Notes under the pieces: generated by a model
Seen by the model: only the letters and a program-made list of their open reading frames with translations
Told to the model about the DNA's origin: nothing
The model's database searches: none
Translations under genes and position numbers: made by a program
Origin: Smallanthus sonchifolius
Lineage: Eukaryota; Streptophyta; Magnoliopsida; Asterales; Asteraceae
Assembly: GCA_023525975.1 (NCBI GenBank)
Contig: CM042030.1
Span: 27,832,350 to 27,896,349 of the forward strand
Reading direction: 5' to 3'
DNA length: 64,000 nt
Shown here: piece after piece, positions 1 through 10,596 of the stretch
Layout: each line of letters begins with the position of its first letter
Position numbering within the stretch: position 1 is the first letter of the stretch

Positions 1-694
1 TGGGAGTTTCGATACTAGTTGTTCAATCGAAACTAGGTAGTTTCGATACATATTGCTCAATCGAAACTAGATAGTTTCGATACCCTTCTTGCCAATCGAA
101 ACTAGATAGTTTCGATACCTAACTACTCAATCGAAACTATGAAGTTTCGATACTCAATTGCTCAATCGAAACTAGGTAGTTTCGACATCTGTTCTGTTCA
201 ATCGAAACTATGTAGTTTCGATACCCATTCATCAGTCCCATGGGGCAGTAACTTAGAACTATTTTATAACGAAACAATTGTGGAAAAACTAAAAAGATAG
301 TTAAAACAAAAGCAATCAGATCTGTTAAGTCGGATGAACAACTTATGTATAAGACGGGTAGCTTTAACACATTAGTACCCTTGTGTGATTAGGGTACGGA
401 TATACAAGAACTAGCACAAGTTTGTTTGCTAGGAGTTCATCGGACACAAGGTGAGTTCACGGCCCCCTTTTAACTCTTTACTGTTTTGTAAACATCGGGG
501 GAGAAACATACTTACTTGTTATGTTTTGAAAACATGAATTACATTGCTTATACGTTTGACAATATGAACATTTTGGTTTAACTTCTTGTGAGTCTCCCAG
601 CCCCACTTTTACTACTTGTTTTTAAATTGTTTTTAAACAAACGGGGAGAAAACTTTCTCAACTAAACAGCTGGACACAAGTACACACAACGATT
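1..694 (+). repeat. A-family LTR, partial copy cut by window edge
   Basis: This matches A-LTR positions 840-1533 (compare 3832-4525) and stops at the base where D is inserted in the A LTR at 19734. Positions 1-225 hold the end of the TCGAAACT/AGTTTCGA palindrome array. The predicted second LTR intron begins near 451 (AAG|GTGAGTTC). No protein is encoded; short frames across the palindromes are artefacts of a regular repeat spacing. Its left part lies outside the window. Confidence 0.9.
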
Positions 695-738
695 TGTGAG
701 GCCCCAAACCCGGGAGGCCCCACGCGTTGGATTTACTC
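695..738 (-). repeat. 44-bp fragment of D-family LTR at a rearrangement junction
   Basis: These 44 bases equal the outermost 44 bases of the D LTR (19735-19778) and follow the same A-LTR base (CGATT) as at 19734. At about 737-738 the sequence jumps into the A reverse transcriptase (equivalent to 8341-8342). The two parents share the bases TC at the join, a 2-base microhomology. It is a breakpoint scar, not an independent insertion. Confidence 0.88.
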
Positions 739-2927
739 TATTCTAAAAATTGATCTACGATCAGGGTATCCTCAACTGAAAATTCAGGAAGAAGATATAC
801 CGAAAACGACTTTTAGGACTCGTTACGGTCACTACGAGTTCCTAGTTATGCCATTTGGCTTGACTATTGCACCGGCCGTTTTCATGGATCTAATGAACCG
901 CGTGTGCAGGCTATATTTGGATAAATTCGTGATTGTATTTATCGATGACATATTAATATATTCACAAACCAAGGAGGAACATGAACATCATTTGAAATCA
1001 ATCTTTGAACTACTCCGGAATGAGAAGCGTTATGCCAAATTCTCTAAGTGTGAGTTTCGGATTCGAGAGGTTCACTTTCTCGGACACGTCATCAATAAGA
1101 AGGGTATTCACGTAGTCCCAACCAAGATTGAAGCTATCAAAAACTGGGAAACACCAGGAACTCCGACTGAGGTGCGTCAATTTCTAGGTTTGGCAGGATA
1201 TTACAGGCGATTTATCGAGAATTTTTCAAAGATAGCCTTGCCTTTGACCACGTTAACTCAGAAGGACAAAAAGTTTGATTGGACTGATAAACAAGAATCA
1301 GCGTTTCAATTGTTGAAGCAAAAACTTTGCAGTGCACCAATCATATCCCTTCCCGAAGGAACTGACAATTCCATCGTGTACTGCGACGCATCACACCAAG
1401 GTCTGGGATGTGTATTGATGCAAGGAGAAAAAGTCATAACGTATGCATCCAGACAGCTAAGAGTACATGAGAAAAAAAAAATTATACGACTCACGATCTG
1501 AAATTGGGTGCTGTCGTGTTTGCACTCAAGATTTGGAGACATTTTTTTTTATATGGTACAAAATGTATTATCTTTACAAACCACAAGAGTCTCCAGTACA
1601 TCTTTAATCAGAAAGAACTCAACATGAGTCAACTTCGTTGGGTAGAACTACTGAATGATTACGACTGTGATATCAAGTATCACCCTGGTAAGGCAGATGT
1701 CGTAGCAGATGCCTTGAGTCGTAAAGAACGGGTTAAAACTCTCCGTGTTCGTGCCCTAGGATTGACAATTCATGCGAGTCTCACGACTCAAATCCGGATG
1801 GCACAACAGGAGGCAATCAAAGAAGAAAACATTTAGAGTGAAGCTATACGAGGAATGATCAGACAATTAGAGCCAAAATCAGATGATACTTTATACTTTG
1901 CAAATAGAATTTGGGTGCCATGTTTTAGTAACTTACGGGAGTTGGTTATGGACGAAGCCCACAAGTCCAGGTACCCCATTCACCCAGGTTCGGATAAAAT
2001 GTATAAGGATCTGAAAGAACTCTACTGGTGGCCGAACATGAAATGAGAAATTGCTATTTACGTCGGTAAATGCCTGACATGTTCAAAGGTAAAGGCAGAA
2101 CATCAGAAACCGTCGGGATTGTTATAACAACCCGAGATACCTCAATGGAAATGGGAACAAATTTCAATGGATTTCATTTCAATGTTACCCAGAACACCTA
2201 GCAACTATGATACTATATGATAATCGTTAGTCGTTTGACGAAATCCGCGCATTCCCTACCAATAAAGGAGACAGATAAAAGTAAGACGCGTGCAAGGCTA
2301 AATATTAAGGGAATTAAGGCTAGGCATGGTATGCCAGTTTCCATTTTCACAAAAAGGGACAGTCGATTCATGTCAAGAACCTGACAGTCTGTACAAGAAG
2401 CCTTGAGCACACGCCTTTACATGACCACTGCATATCATCCCCAGATGAACGGTCAAAGTAAAAGGACTATCCAAACTTTAAAAGATGTGCTCCGTGTGTG
2501 CGTAATCGATTTCAGAAGAAATAGGGATACTCACCGCCGTTGGATGAGTTTTCATATAATATCAACTACCATACCAGCATTAAAGCCGCTCCGTTGAGTC
2601 TTTGTATGGTTATAAGTGTCACTCATCGCTATGTTGGGCGGGGGTTAGCGAAAAGCATTTGACTGGTCCTGATATTGGCTAGGAAACCACTGACAAGATC
2701 GTCGAAATAAAAGATCGTCTGAAAGCCACTCAAGACAGACGAAAGAGAGTGGAGCTAGCAACAGACGAAAACCATTAGAATTCCAAGTAATAGACAAAGT
2801 CACGTTGAAGGTCTCACCTTGGAAAAGAGTGGCAAAATTTGGCAACCGTGGCAAGCTTAACCCTAGGTACGTTGAACCATTTGAACGAGAGAATCAAATG
2901 AAAACAAAAATACCCATCTTTGTTTAA
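738..2927 (+). pseudogene. pol: A-family pol remnant (RT, RNase H, integrase), 5' truncated
   Basis: The frame enters in the RT palm just after the first catalytic block. It carries FIDDILIYS (about 938-964), RNase H with YCDAS (about 1380) and an integrase zinc-binding segment (about 1950-2110). An A-run near 1470 shifts the frame at the RNase H, and stops follow at 1834 and 2044 and further on. The lesions are the same ones found in the copies at 8146 and 15751. Gag, protease and the RT N-terminus are missing because of the junction at 738. It cannot make a working polyprotein. Confidence 0.88.
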
Positions 2928-2956
2928 GGATACAACAGTTCAAGAGGACACAAATT

Positions 2957-2992
2957 GAATTTCGGGACGAAATTCTTTTAACATGGGGAGAA
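2957..2992 (+). promoter_or_regulatory. Pre-LTR hairpin and polypurine tract, A copy 0
   Basis: GAATTTCGGGACGAAATTC (2957-2975) is a near-perfect hairpin. The purine-rich tract AACATGGGGAGAA (2980-2992) ends exactly at the LTR start, as expected for the plus-strand priming site. The pair recurs at 10561-10596 and 18166-18201. Confidence 0.82.
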
Positions 2993-3226
2993 TGTGACAC
3001 CCGACAATTCAGGTCAATATCCGTACATGTTATAAACAAGTTTAAATTATAATTGTTTTGTGATTACTTAATTTCACAAACAAGGACATTAAGGTCTAAC
3101 AAAAATCGTACAGGGTCTCATTTCATATTTTGGTAATTCTAGGAGTTACCGGTTCACGTACCAGGATAACCCGACTAAATACGAACACTAGTGGTTAAAA
3201 TTACACTTAAATCAAATGGTTTGATT

Positions 3227-3235
3227 TATTTAAAT
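3227..3235 (+). promoter_or_regulatory. Putative TATA box of A LTR 1
   Basis: TATTTAAAT lies 235 bases into the LTR, upstream of the predicted first leader exon. This implies a short U3 of roughly 260 bases and a very long R/U5. The same box recurs in the other A LTRs. Confidence 0.5.
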
Positions 3236-3662
3236 CCCAACCCACTTGCTTGACTTTCTCGACCGAAAGTCAGGGGAGCCATTCCCCCACTTGCTAATTC
3301 ACTCAAATTCAGATAAAAACCATACCTCCTCAATCGAAATCCCACAATCCCTTTCATACTTCTCATTTTCTTACGGCAAATTCCCAATTCTCCTTCAAGT
3401 CGAAGTCCAGTTTAAGGTAAAAATCCACCGTATTTCGGTGCTATAAGAAGAGTTCCAAGTGTTGTCTCAAGAATCAAGATAAGGAGCTCAAGATCATTCT
3501 CTGTTTGAGGTAAAAACTCAATATTATCCATTTCATTTTCTTTAAAATCGTAGCTGAACATACAAATCGTTCAAACGCAAGTAAGATAACAAGAAAAGTG
3601 TGTCAAATTCAAGATTTGAACATAAAAATATACAGGACGAATTCTGTCAATCAAAGTGCAGT

Positions 3663-4056
3663 AATCGAAACTAGGAGTTTCGATACCTGTTCAATCGAAA
3701 CTAGGAGTTTCGATACCTGTCATTCAATCGAAACTAGGAGTTTCGATACCTGTTATTCAATCGAAACTAGGAGTTTCGATACCTATTCAATCGAAACTAG
3801 GAGTTTCGATACCAGTTTACTCAATCAAAACTGGGAGTTTCGATACTAGTTGTTCAATCGAAACTAGGTAGTTTCGATACATATTGCTCAATCGAAACTA
3901 GATAGTTTCGATACCCTTCTTGCCAATCGAAACTAGATAGTTTCGATACCTAACTACTCAATCGAAACTATGAAGTTTCGATACTCAATTGCTCAATCGA
4001 AACTAGGTAGTTTCGACATCTGTTCTGTTCAATCGAAACTATGTAGTTTCGATACC
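3663..4056 (+). repeat. Palindrome array in A LTR 1
   Basis: About twelve units of an inverted repeat, arms ATCGAAACT and AGTTTCGAT around a core of 2-4 bases, spaced by 8-14 bases. One unit (near 3825) has ATCAAAACT in LTRs 1 and 2 but ATCGAAACT in LTR 3 (19035). Equivalent arrays are at 11267-11660 and 18872-19265. Regular spacing opens spurious frames on both strands. Confidence 0.92.
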
Positions 4057-4281
4057 CATTCATCAGTCCCATGGGGCAGTAACTTAGAACTATTTTATAA
4101 CGAAACAATTGTGGAAAAACTAAAAAGATAGTTAAAACAAAAGCAATCAGATCTGTTAAGTCGGATGAACAACTTATGTATAAGACGGGTAGCTTTAACA
4201 CATTAGTACCCTTGTGTGATTAGGGTACGGATATACAAGAACTAGCACAAGTTTGTTTGCTAGGAGTTCATCGGACACAAG

Positions 4282-5289
4282 GTGAGTTCACGGCCCCCTT
4301 TTAACTCTTTACTGTTTTGTAAACATCGGGGGAGAAACATACTTACTTGTTATGTTTTGAAAACATGAATTACATTGCTTATACGTTTGACAATATGAAC
4401 ATTTTGGTTTAACTTCTTGTGAGTCTCCCAGCCCCACTTTTACTACTTGTTTTTAAATTGTTTTTAAACAAACGGGGAGAAAACTTTCTCAACTAAACAG
4501 CTGGACACAAGTACACACAACGATTGTTCGGATGAACAACACACAACGATTGTTCGGATGAACAACACTCAACAATTTAAGGGAAAAACATACTTGCAAC
4601 TATTTCATGGGATAACAAGAGAATAAGACACGACTTTATGTTTACATGGGATGAGAACAACACAATGGAGGCCGCGAAAGTCCCCTGGAACAACATAGTA
4701 ACCATTAACTGTAGCCTAGGGTCCTATGAATAGTACTATGGAGAGTGACGTCTCCCGGTCATGGTTAGTCGCGCTAACCACAATCTGGAGGATTTATGGC
4801 CGCATAGAACTGAATAACGAAATTAGGGGCGTGTACACATGTCAAGGTTTGGTTACGCCCCATGTATGAACATATTATTTGTATTCCTAGCTAGTTTACA
4901 AATGGGTCAACAATTCTTATTCTGTTTATCACATACACCTGAAACTATTTACGAACAATTGAATTTAAACAAAGGGTTCTGATCAGGTTAAAGTGATCAG
5001 GTATAAACAAAGGGTTCTGATCAGGTTAAAGTGATCAGGTTTAAACAAAAGAGTTTTGATCCGGATAAAGTGATCATGTTTATACAAAAGGGTTCTGATT
5101 AGTTAAACCGATCAGGTTTAAACATATTTTATGACGGTTAAGTCATGATAATGTTTTCAAATGAAAACTACTTAGTTTTATGACGGTAAAGTCATGAACA
5201 GGTTTTTGGGGAAAAACTATAAGCACTAATATAACTAACTCTGTGAACTCACCAACCTTTGTGTTGACACTTTCAAGTATGTTTCTCAG
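4282..5289 (+). other. Predicted LTR intron 2, A LTR 1, with pairing ends
   Basis: The 5' end GGTGAGTTCAC (4281-4291) is the exact reverse complement of GTGAACTCACC (5243-5253), which lies about 36 bases before the proposed 3' splice site at 5289. CCCCC (4294-4298) and GGGGG (4328-4332) can form a small hairpin just after the 5' site. A TTGAC branch-point-like sequence follows at 5263. No transcript evidence is available here. Confidence 0.55.
4964..5125 (+). repeat. Tandem repeat in A LTR intron 2 (TGATCAGG units)
   Basis: Four degenerate units of about 37 bases, each containing GGGTTCTGATCAGGTTAAAG followed by TGATCAGG. The last two units are more diverged. No coding potential. Present in all A LTRs at the same place. 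Confidence 0.85.
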
Positions 5290-5549
5290 GTGACCTCTAG
5301 CCATGGCGCGGTTGGAATAGACTAGCTATGTTGGATCAATTCCTAAAGGCTGGAAGGACGTAGAATATCAAGTCTCAAGTCTATCTTTGATCTAGAGGAA
5401 CTTAAATCATAGTATTACTTAGCTTTAGTAATTGTATATTTAATCAAGTCTTAGAAATCATTATTACAGCTTCCGCTATCGTGTAATGAACCAATCGTTG
5501 CAACCTGTATTTATTTAGTAAGTAAATAAAATATGGGGGTGTGACAGAT

Positions 5550-5561
5550 TGGTATCAGAGC
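5550..5561 (+). promoter_or_regulatory. Primer binding site, tRNA-Met type (A internal 1)
   Basis: TGGTATCAGAGC begins three bases after the LTR end at 5546. It matches the 3' end complement of plant initiator tRNA-Met, where minus-strand DNA synthesis starts. The second A internal region has the same site at 13154-13165. Confidence 0.93.
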
Positions 5562-8145
5562 AATGGTTTTAGCGAATTAGGTGTCCTTAGTGATACCTAG
5601 GCTCTAACCGGACTCATCTAGGGACCAAGATTTCTAAGACTTGCATCACACTAAAAACACCCAAGACTTGAGCATAGGAATTCCAACCGTTGCCGAACAA
5701 TTTTTGTAGACTATTAGTGTATGGAGTTACACTAGGGTACCATTAGCTACACTAATACAATTACATAGCACATGTAATGAACACTTAAACACATACAACA
5801 ATGTGAAAACAATAAACACTTACAACATGTTACTGTTCGGATTACGAGTCAAGAGTAACGGGTACTCAACATACTGCAACCTTAGAAGATCGAGTTACGA
5901 GCTGAGCTTGGACTTCGACGACAACGATCGTCAGTTACCGATCTTGGTATCGCAACAGGTTGAACTCGTACCAGAATCTGTACCTATACCTGCACCACAA
6001 CTACTCCAGCCATGGAGGCAACTATCTTTCTAACGTATTTGCGATATAAATACTCTCCTTCATAAGTTGTCGGAACGGATGCCTAGACTCTCGCCATGAT
6101 GTATGGCAGGCATGATTGCCCAGACAGAAGGGAATTCAAGGTGAATAAGCAGGACTAAATGGGAGAGAACTCCAAGGGTCAGGAGACCCAGACATACATC
6201 AGGATCATGTGGATCCATGCATATATACAGACTTGGAGCATGAGTTGCTCGACACTCGTTTGAGGATCTCTGCCCAACACATAGTGCCTGAATTTCACCA
6301 TGCACATTTTTTTTAAGAGACACTGGTGGTGCCTCTCTACCCTTAGCCTCATCCGACAACTGCCGTATTCGGCAGATTCATGAGTATTGGTACACATAAT
6401 TAACAGTAATCCGATAAAACAATACACACTCATGTACAAATGTGCACACGCAATCTAATGATCTTTTCAAATCACTTTTGATTAAAAGCTAGGGATAGAA
6501 GAAACACTATAGGGATCAGGCAAGGCAAATCATCATTACGGGTGCACACGTAATCATAATTTGCAGTGCATGAGAACTTTAGTGAGTCTTGCTGTCTAAG
6601 CTGATGATCAACTCATGTTCTCAATCACTTGATTAAGGATTGGATCTTAACAAATCAGAATTCTCAATTAGGTACTCACAAAGCATTCTCCTAGTTTTGG
6701 AGGAACGAGAGAAATTCAAATTGAATTCAACCAATCCTTAGTAAATCCTGAACGACGAAGAAATTCGCACATTCACTCTTTGAGATTCTACTTGTCAGGA
6801 ATGCTTCAAACTGAGCGTTACCACAACTAACACTTACAGTAATTGCACAACTATTGTGGGAGATTATAGCGTAATCTCAGGATCCATCATACAGTTCAGT
6901 CTCACAATTGCTTGAAAGTTACGCCAAGTGTGTTATGCACTAACTTCAGTAATAGGGCATGGTATTATTCTGACCCGCATACACATGGCACTTATGGATA
7001 TTGTGGAAGCTCGTCATGAGACAAGTAGGAAATCGGACATTTCAGAATGTCGGTCAAACAGGATTGCTCTCGCAGCCATTGACATTCAATATACCTTTAA
7101 GTCTAACTATTCTCTCGGTAATGGATAAGCCGGGTTTGATGCTCGAGCGAATGCCAAAGAAACCTAAGTGTGGACTAACGTCTATTGTCGCACTAACCAA
7201 AACGACATGCAAAACCCTTAAAGGAGTCCCAAATGCGGAATCTCATGCTAATCTCATTAGCTCATGATATGCATAAAGGACATAAACTCGAACTATTCAC
7301 AATAGGCCACTGTCCACAAAGAGTTGAGAAGAATAATTTATTACTCTTTTATACTCGCACTTCCCCAAAGATCATCTTGTTGGATGGATCCCGGATTTAG
7401 CCTAGAAAAGATGTGTGATTGCATCTTTCACTCCTAGTTTTCTATAATTGGGAAGCTCTAGAGCATCTATTGTTAAGAAATGATCTCTTAGAGTAGACTC
7501 AGTTAGAATACAAAAGTCTCGACGTTCAACACTCATTACCTCAAGTTTATCCTTGTGCTAAGGATTTTAAGGCTATAACCTGAATGAGTGGAATACGTAA
7601 TGGTAAGTCACCAAAAGTACCATTCAAACACTAAGGGAGTGCATACACACCGTATGACTAATAGTTGACTATCAACTCTTTCTGCCAACTTAATGAGTTG
7701 ACAAACCCATAGCCCATTTTGGGGAAAACACTAATTCGATGAGACCATTCTCACAGTATTATTATTCATTCCCTCAGCTAGACGGAATGTGAATATTCCA
7801 AACAAACATCGAACTTCGTATGGCTTACATACTTTGAAGGTATGGTAGTCGAGACATGAGTTTACATATCAGGACGCTACAACCCAAAGGCTAGTCTGCC
7901 TCGAAAGGTAGTGCGAGCAAAGGGGTAAAGTGGTGATTAGACTTGAAGTTCGCAAATAAGAGCTCCCAAGGAAAATCAATTCCTAGCTCCATGAAGGCAT
8001 ATGGAGAGGAAAATCATAGAAAACATGAAACCTGAAATAAGAGAAAAGTCTTAGTCCGGGAAAATGCTTTCGAAAAGCATAAGAGGGACAAACATAAAGT
8101 TTCATTTTCATAGTTTTTCATTTCTACCCAATATACAACAAAAAC
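5562..8145 (+). other. A-family leader/5' internal region, no recognisable gag or protease
   Basis: About 2.6 kb between primer site and RT. The longest forward frames (76 residues at 5803, 66 at 6928, 88 at 7001) do not resemble gag, a CCHC zinc knuckle or an aspartic protease D-T/S-G site, and stops are frequent in all frames. It may be a strongly decayed gag-protease, foreign sequence picked up by the element, or a non-coding filler as in some non-autonomous LTR elements. I cannot tell which. It is present unchanged in the next unit (13166-15750). Confidence 0.6.
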
Positions 8146-10531
8146 TTGGATACCTCGTCGAGTAATTCTTTCATAAGATCGAGTTTCTTACCATGGGGAG
8201 TTTCGGTCCTGTTTGTAAAGAAAAAGGATGAAACCTTTAGAAGGTGCATCAATTATCGGGAGTTGAACAAGCTGACAATCAAAAACCGGTATCCTCTTCC
8301 TCGAGTAGACGATTTGTTTGATCAACTTCAGGGCCCAGTTTCTATTCTAAAAATTGATCTACGATCAGGGTATCCTCAACTGAAAATTCAGGAAGAAGAT
8401 ATACCGAAAACGACTTTTAGGACTCGTTACGGTCACTACGAGTTCCTAGTTATGCCATTTGGCTTGACTATTGCACCGGCCGTTTTCATGGATCTAATGA
8501 ACCGCGTGTGCAGGCTATATTTGGATAAATTCGTGATTGTATTTATCGATGACATATTAATATATTCACAAACCAAGGAGGAACATGAACATCATTTGAA
8601 ATCAATCTTTGAACTACTCCGGAATGAGAAGCGTTATGCCAAATTCTCTAAGTGTGAGTTTCGGATTCGAGAGGTTCACTTTCTCGGACACGTCATCAAT
8701 AAGAAGGGTATTCACGTAGTCCCAACCAAGATTGAAGCTATCAAAAACTGGGAAACACCAGGAACTCCGACTGAGGTGCGTCAATTTCTAGGTTTGGCAG
8801 GATATTACAGGCGATTTATCGAGAATTTTTCAAAGATAGCCTTGCCTTTGACCACGTTAACTCAGAAGGACAAAAAGTTTGATTGGACTGATAAACAAGA
8901 ATCAGCGTTTCAATTGTTGAAGCAAAAACTTTGCAGTGCACCAATCATATCCCTTCCCGAAGGAACTGACAATTCCATCGTGTACTGCGACGCATCACAC
9001 CAAGGTCTGGGATGTGTATTGATGCAAGGAGAAAAAGTCATAACGTATGCATCCAGACAGCTAAGAGTACATGAGAAAAAAAAAATTATACGACTCACGA
9101 TCTGAAATTGGGTGCTGTCGTGTTTGCACTCAAGATTTGGAGACATTTTTTTTTATATGGTACAAAATGTATTATCTTTACAAACCACAAGAGTCTCCAG
9201 TACATCTTTAATCAGAAAGAACTCAACATGAGTCAACTTCGTTGGGTAGAACTACTGAATGATTACGACTGTGATATCAAGTATCACCCTGGTAAGGCAG
9301 ATGTCGTAGCAGATGCCTTGAGTCGTAAAGAACGGGTTAAAACTCTCCGTGTTCGTGCCCTAGGATTGACAATTCATGCGAGTCTCACGACTCAAATCCG
9401 GATGGCACAACAGGAGGCAATCAAAGAAGAAAACATTTAGAGTGAAGCTATACGAGGAATGATCAGACAATTAGAGCCAAAATCAGATGATACTTTATAC
9501 TTTGCAAATAGAATTTGGGTGCCATGTTTTAGTAACTTACGGGAGTTGGTTATGGACGAAGCCCACAAGTCCAGGTACCCCATTCACCCAGGTTCGGATA
9601 AAATGTATAAGGATCTGAAAGAACTCTACTGGTGGCCGAACATGAAATGAGAAATTGCTATTTACGTCGGTAAATGCCTGACATGTTCAAAGGTAAAGGC
9701 AGAACATCAGAAACCGTCGGGATTGTTATAACAACCCGAGATACCTCAATGGAAATGGGAACAAATTTCAATGGATTTCATTTCAATGTTACCCAGAACA
9801 CCTAGCAACTATGATACTATATGATAATCGTCAGTCGTTTGACGAAATCCGCGCATTCCCTACCAATAAAGGAGACAGATAAAAGTAAGACGCGTGCAAG
9901 GCTAAATATTAAGGGAATTAAGGCTAGGCATGGTATGCCAGTTTCCATTTTCACAAAAAGGGACAGTCGATTCATGTCAAGAACCTGACAGTCTGTACAA
10001 GAAGCCTTGAGCACACGCCTTTACATGACCACTGCATATCATCCCCAGATGAACGGTCAAAGTAAAAGGACTATCCAAACTTTAAAAGATGTGCTCCGTG
10101 TGTGCGTAATCGATTTCAGAAGAAATAGGGATACTCACCGCCGTTGGATGAGTTTTCATATAATATCAACTACCATACCAGCATTAAAGCCGCTCCGTTG
10201 AGTCTTTGTATGGTTATAAGTGTCACTCATCGCTATGTTGGGCGGGGGTTAGCGAAAAGCATTTGACTGGTCCTGATATTGGCTAGGAAACCACTGACAA
10301 GATCGTCGAAATAAAAGATCGTCTGAAAGCCACTCAAGACAGACGAAAGAGAGTGGAGCTAGCAACAGACGAAAACCATTAGAATTCCAAGTAATAGACA
10401 AAGTCACGTTGAAGGTCTCACCTTGGAAAAGAGTGGCAAAATTTGGCAACCGTGGCAAGCTTAACCCTAGGTACGTTGAACCATTTGAACGAGAGAATCA
10501 AATGAAAACAAAAATACCCATCTTTGTTTAA
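8146..10531 (+). pseudogene. pol: A-family pol pseudogene, copy 1
   Basis: The RT begins near PWGVSVLFVKKKD and keeps the catalytic FIDDILIYS. RNase H (YCDAS) is followed by an A-run near 9075 that shifts the frame. A stop at 9438 precedes the integrase zinc region, which ends at another stop (9648). In the integrase core, the second catalytic aspartate position reads K (IFTKRD) and the glutamate position reads K (GQSKRT), so strand transfer should be abolished even without the stops. The linker and most of the chromodomain are deleted near 10480; only a last few codons remain before a stop near 10531. Any movement would need enzymes in trans. Confidence 0.9.
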
Positions 10532-10560
10532 GGATACAACAGTTCAAGAGGACACAAATT

Positions 10561-10596
10561 GAATTTCGGGACGAAATTCTTTTAACATGGGGAGAA
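10561..10596 (+). promoter_or_regulatory. Pre-LTR hairpin and polypurine tract, A copy 1
   Basis: Same hairpin and AACATGGGGAGAA tract as at 2957-2992, ending directly at LTR 2. Confidence 0.82.

Larger units (their letters stand above)
2993..5546 (+). repeat. A-family LTR 1
   Basis: Bounded by TG...CA, with a polypurine tract on the left and a tRNA-Met primer site on the right. A TATA-like box lies at 3227-3235. Predicted exon 1 ends at 3509 (GAG|GTAAAA). Intron 1 holds the palindrome array 3663-4056. A short exon 2 is proposed to end at 4281 (AAG|GTGAGT), and intron 2 to end at 5289 (TTTCTCAG|G). A tandem repeat of about 37 bases built on TGATCAGG sits at 4964-5125. Splice sites are predictions from consensus and comparison among families. 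Confidence 0.9.

Noticed and set aside
3598..3849. Forward 83-residue frame with repeated IETRSFDT units, and similar frames at 21061-21384 and 20937-21317
   Set aside because: They follow the palindrome array, whose period is often a multiple of three, so both strands stay open. No start context, and each frame is interrupted elsewhere in the same LTR.
5550..5561. tRNA-like sequence TGGTATCAGAGC
   Set aside because: It is the primer binding site complementary to the tRNA 3' end; no cloverleaf or full tRNA gene surrounds it.
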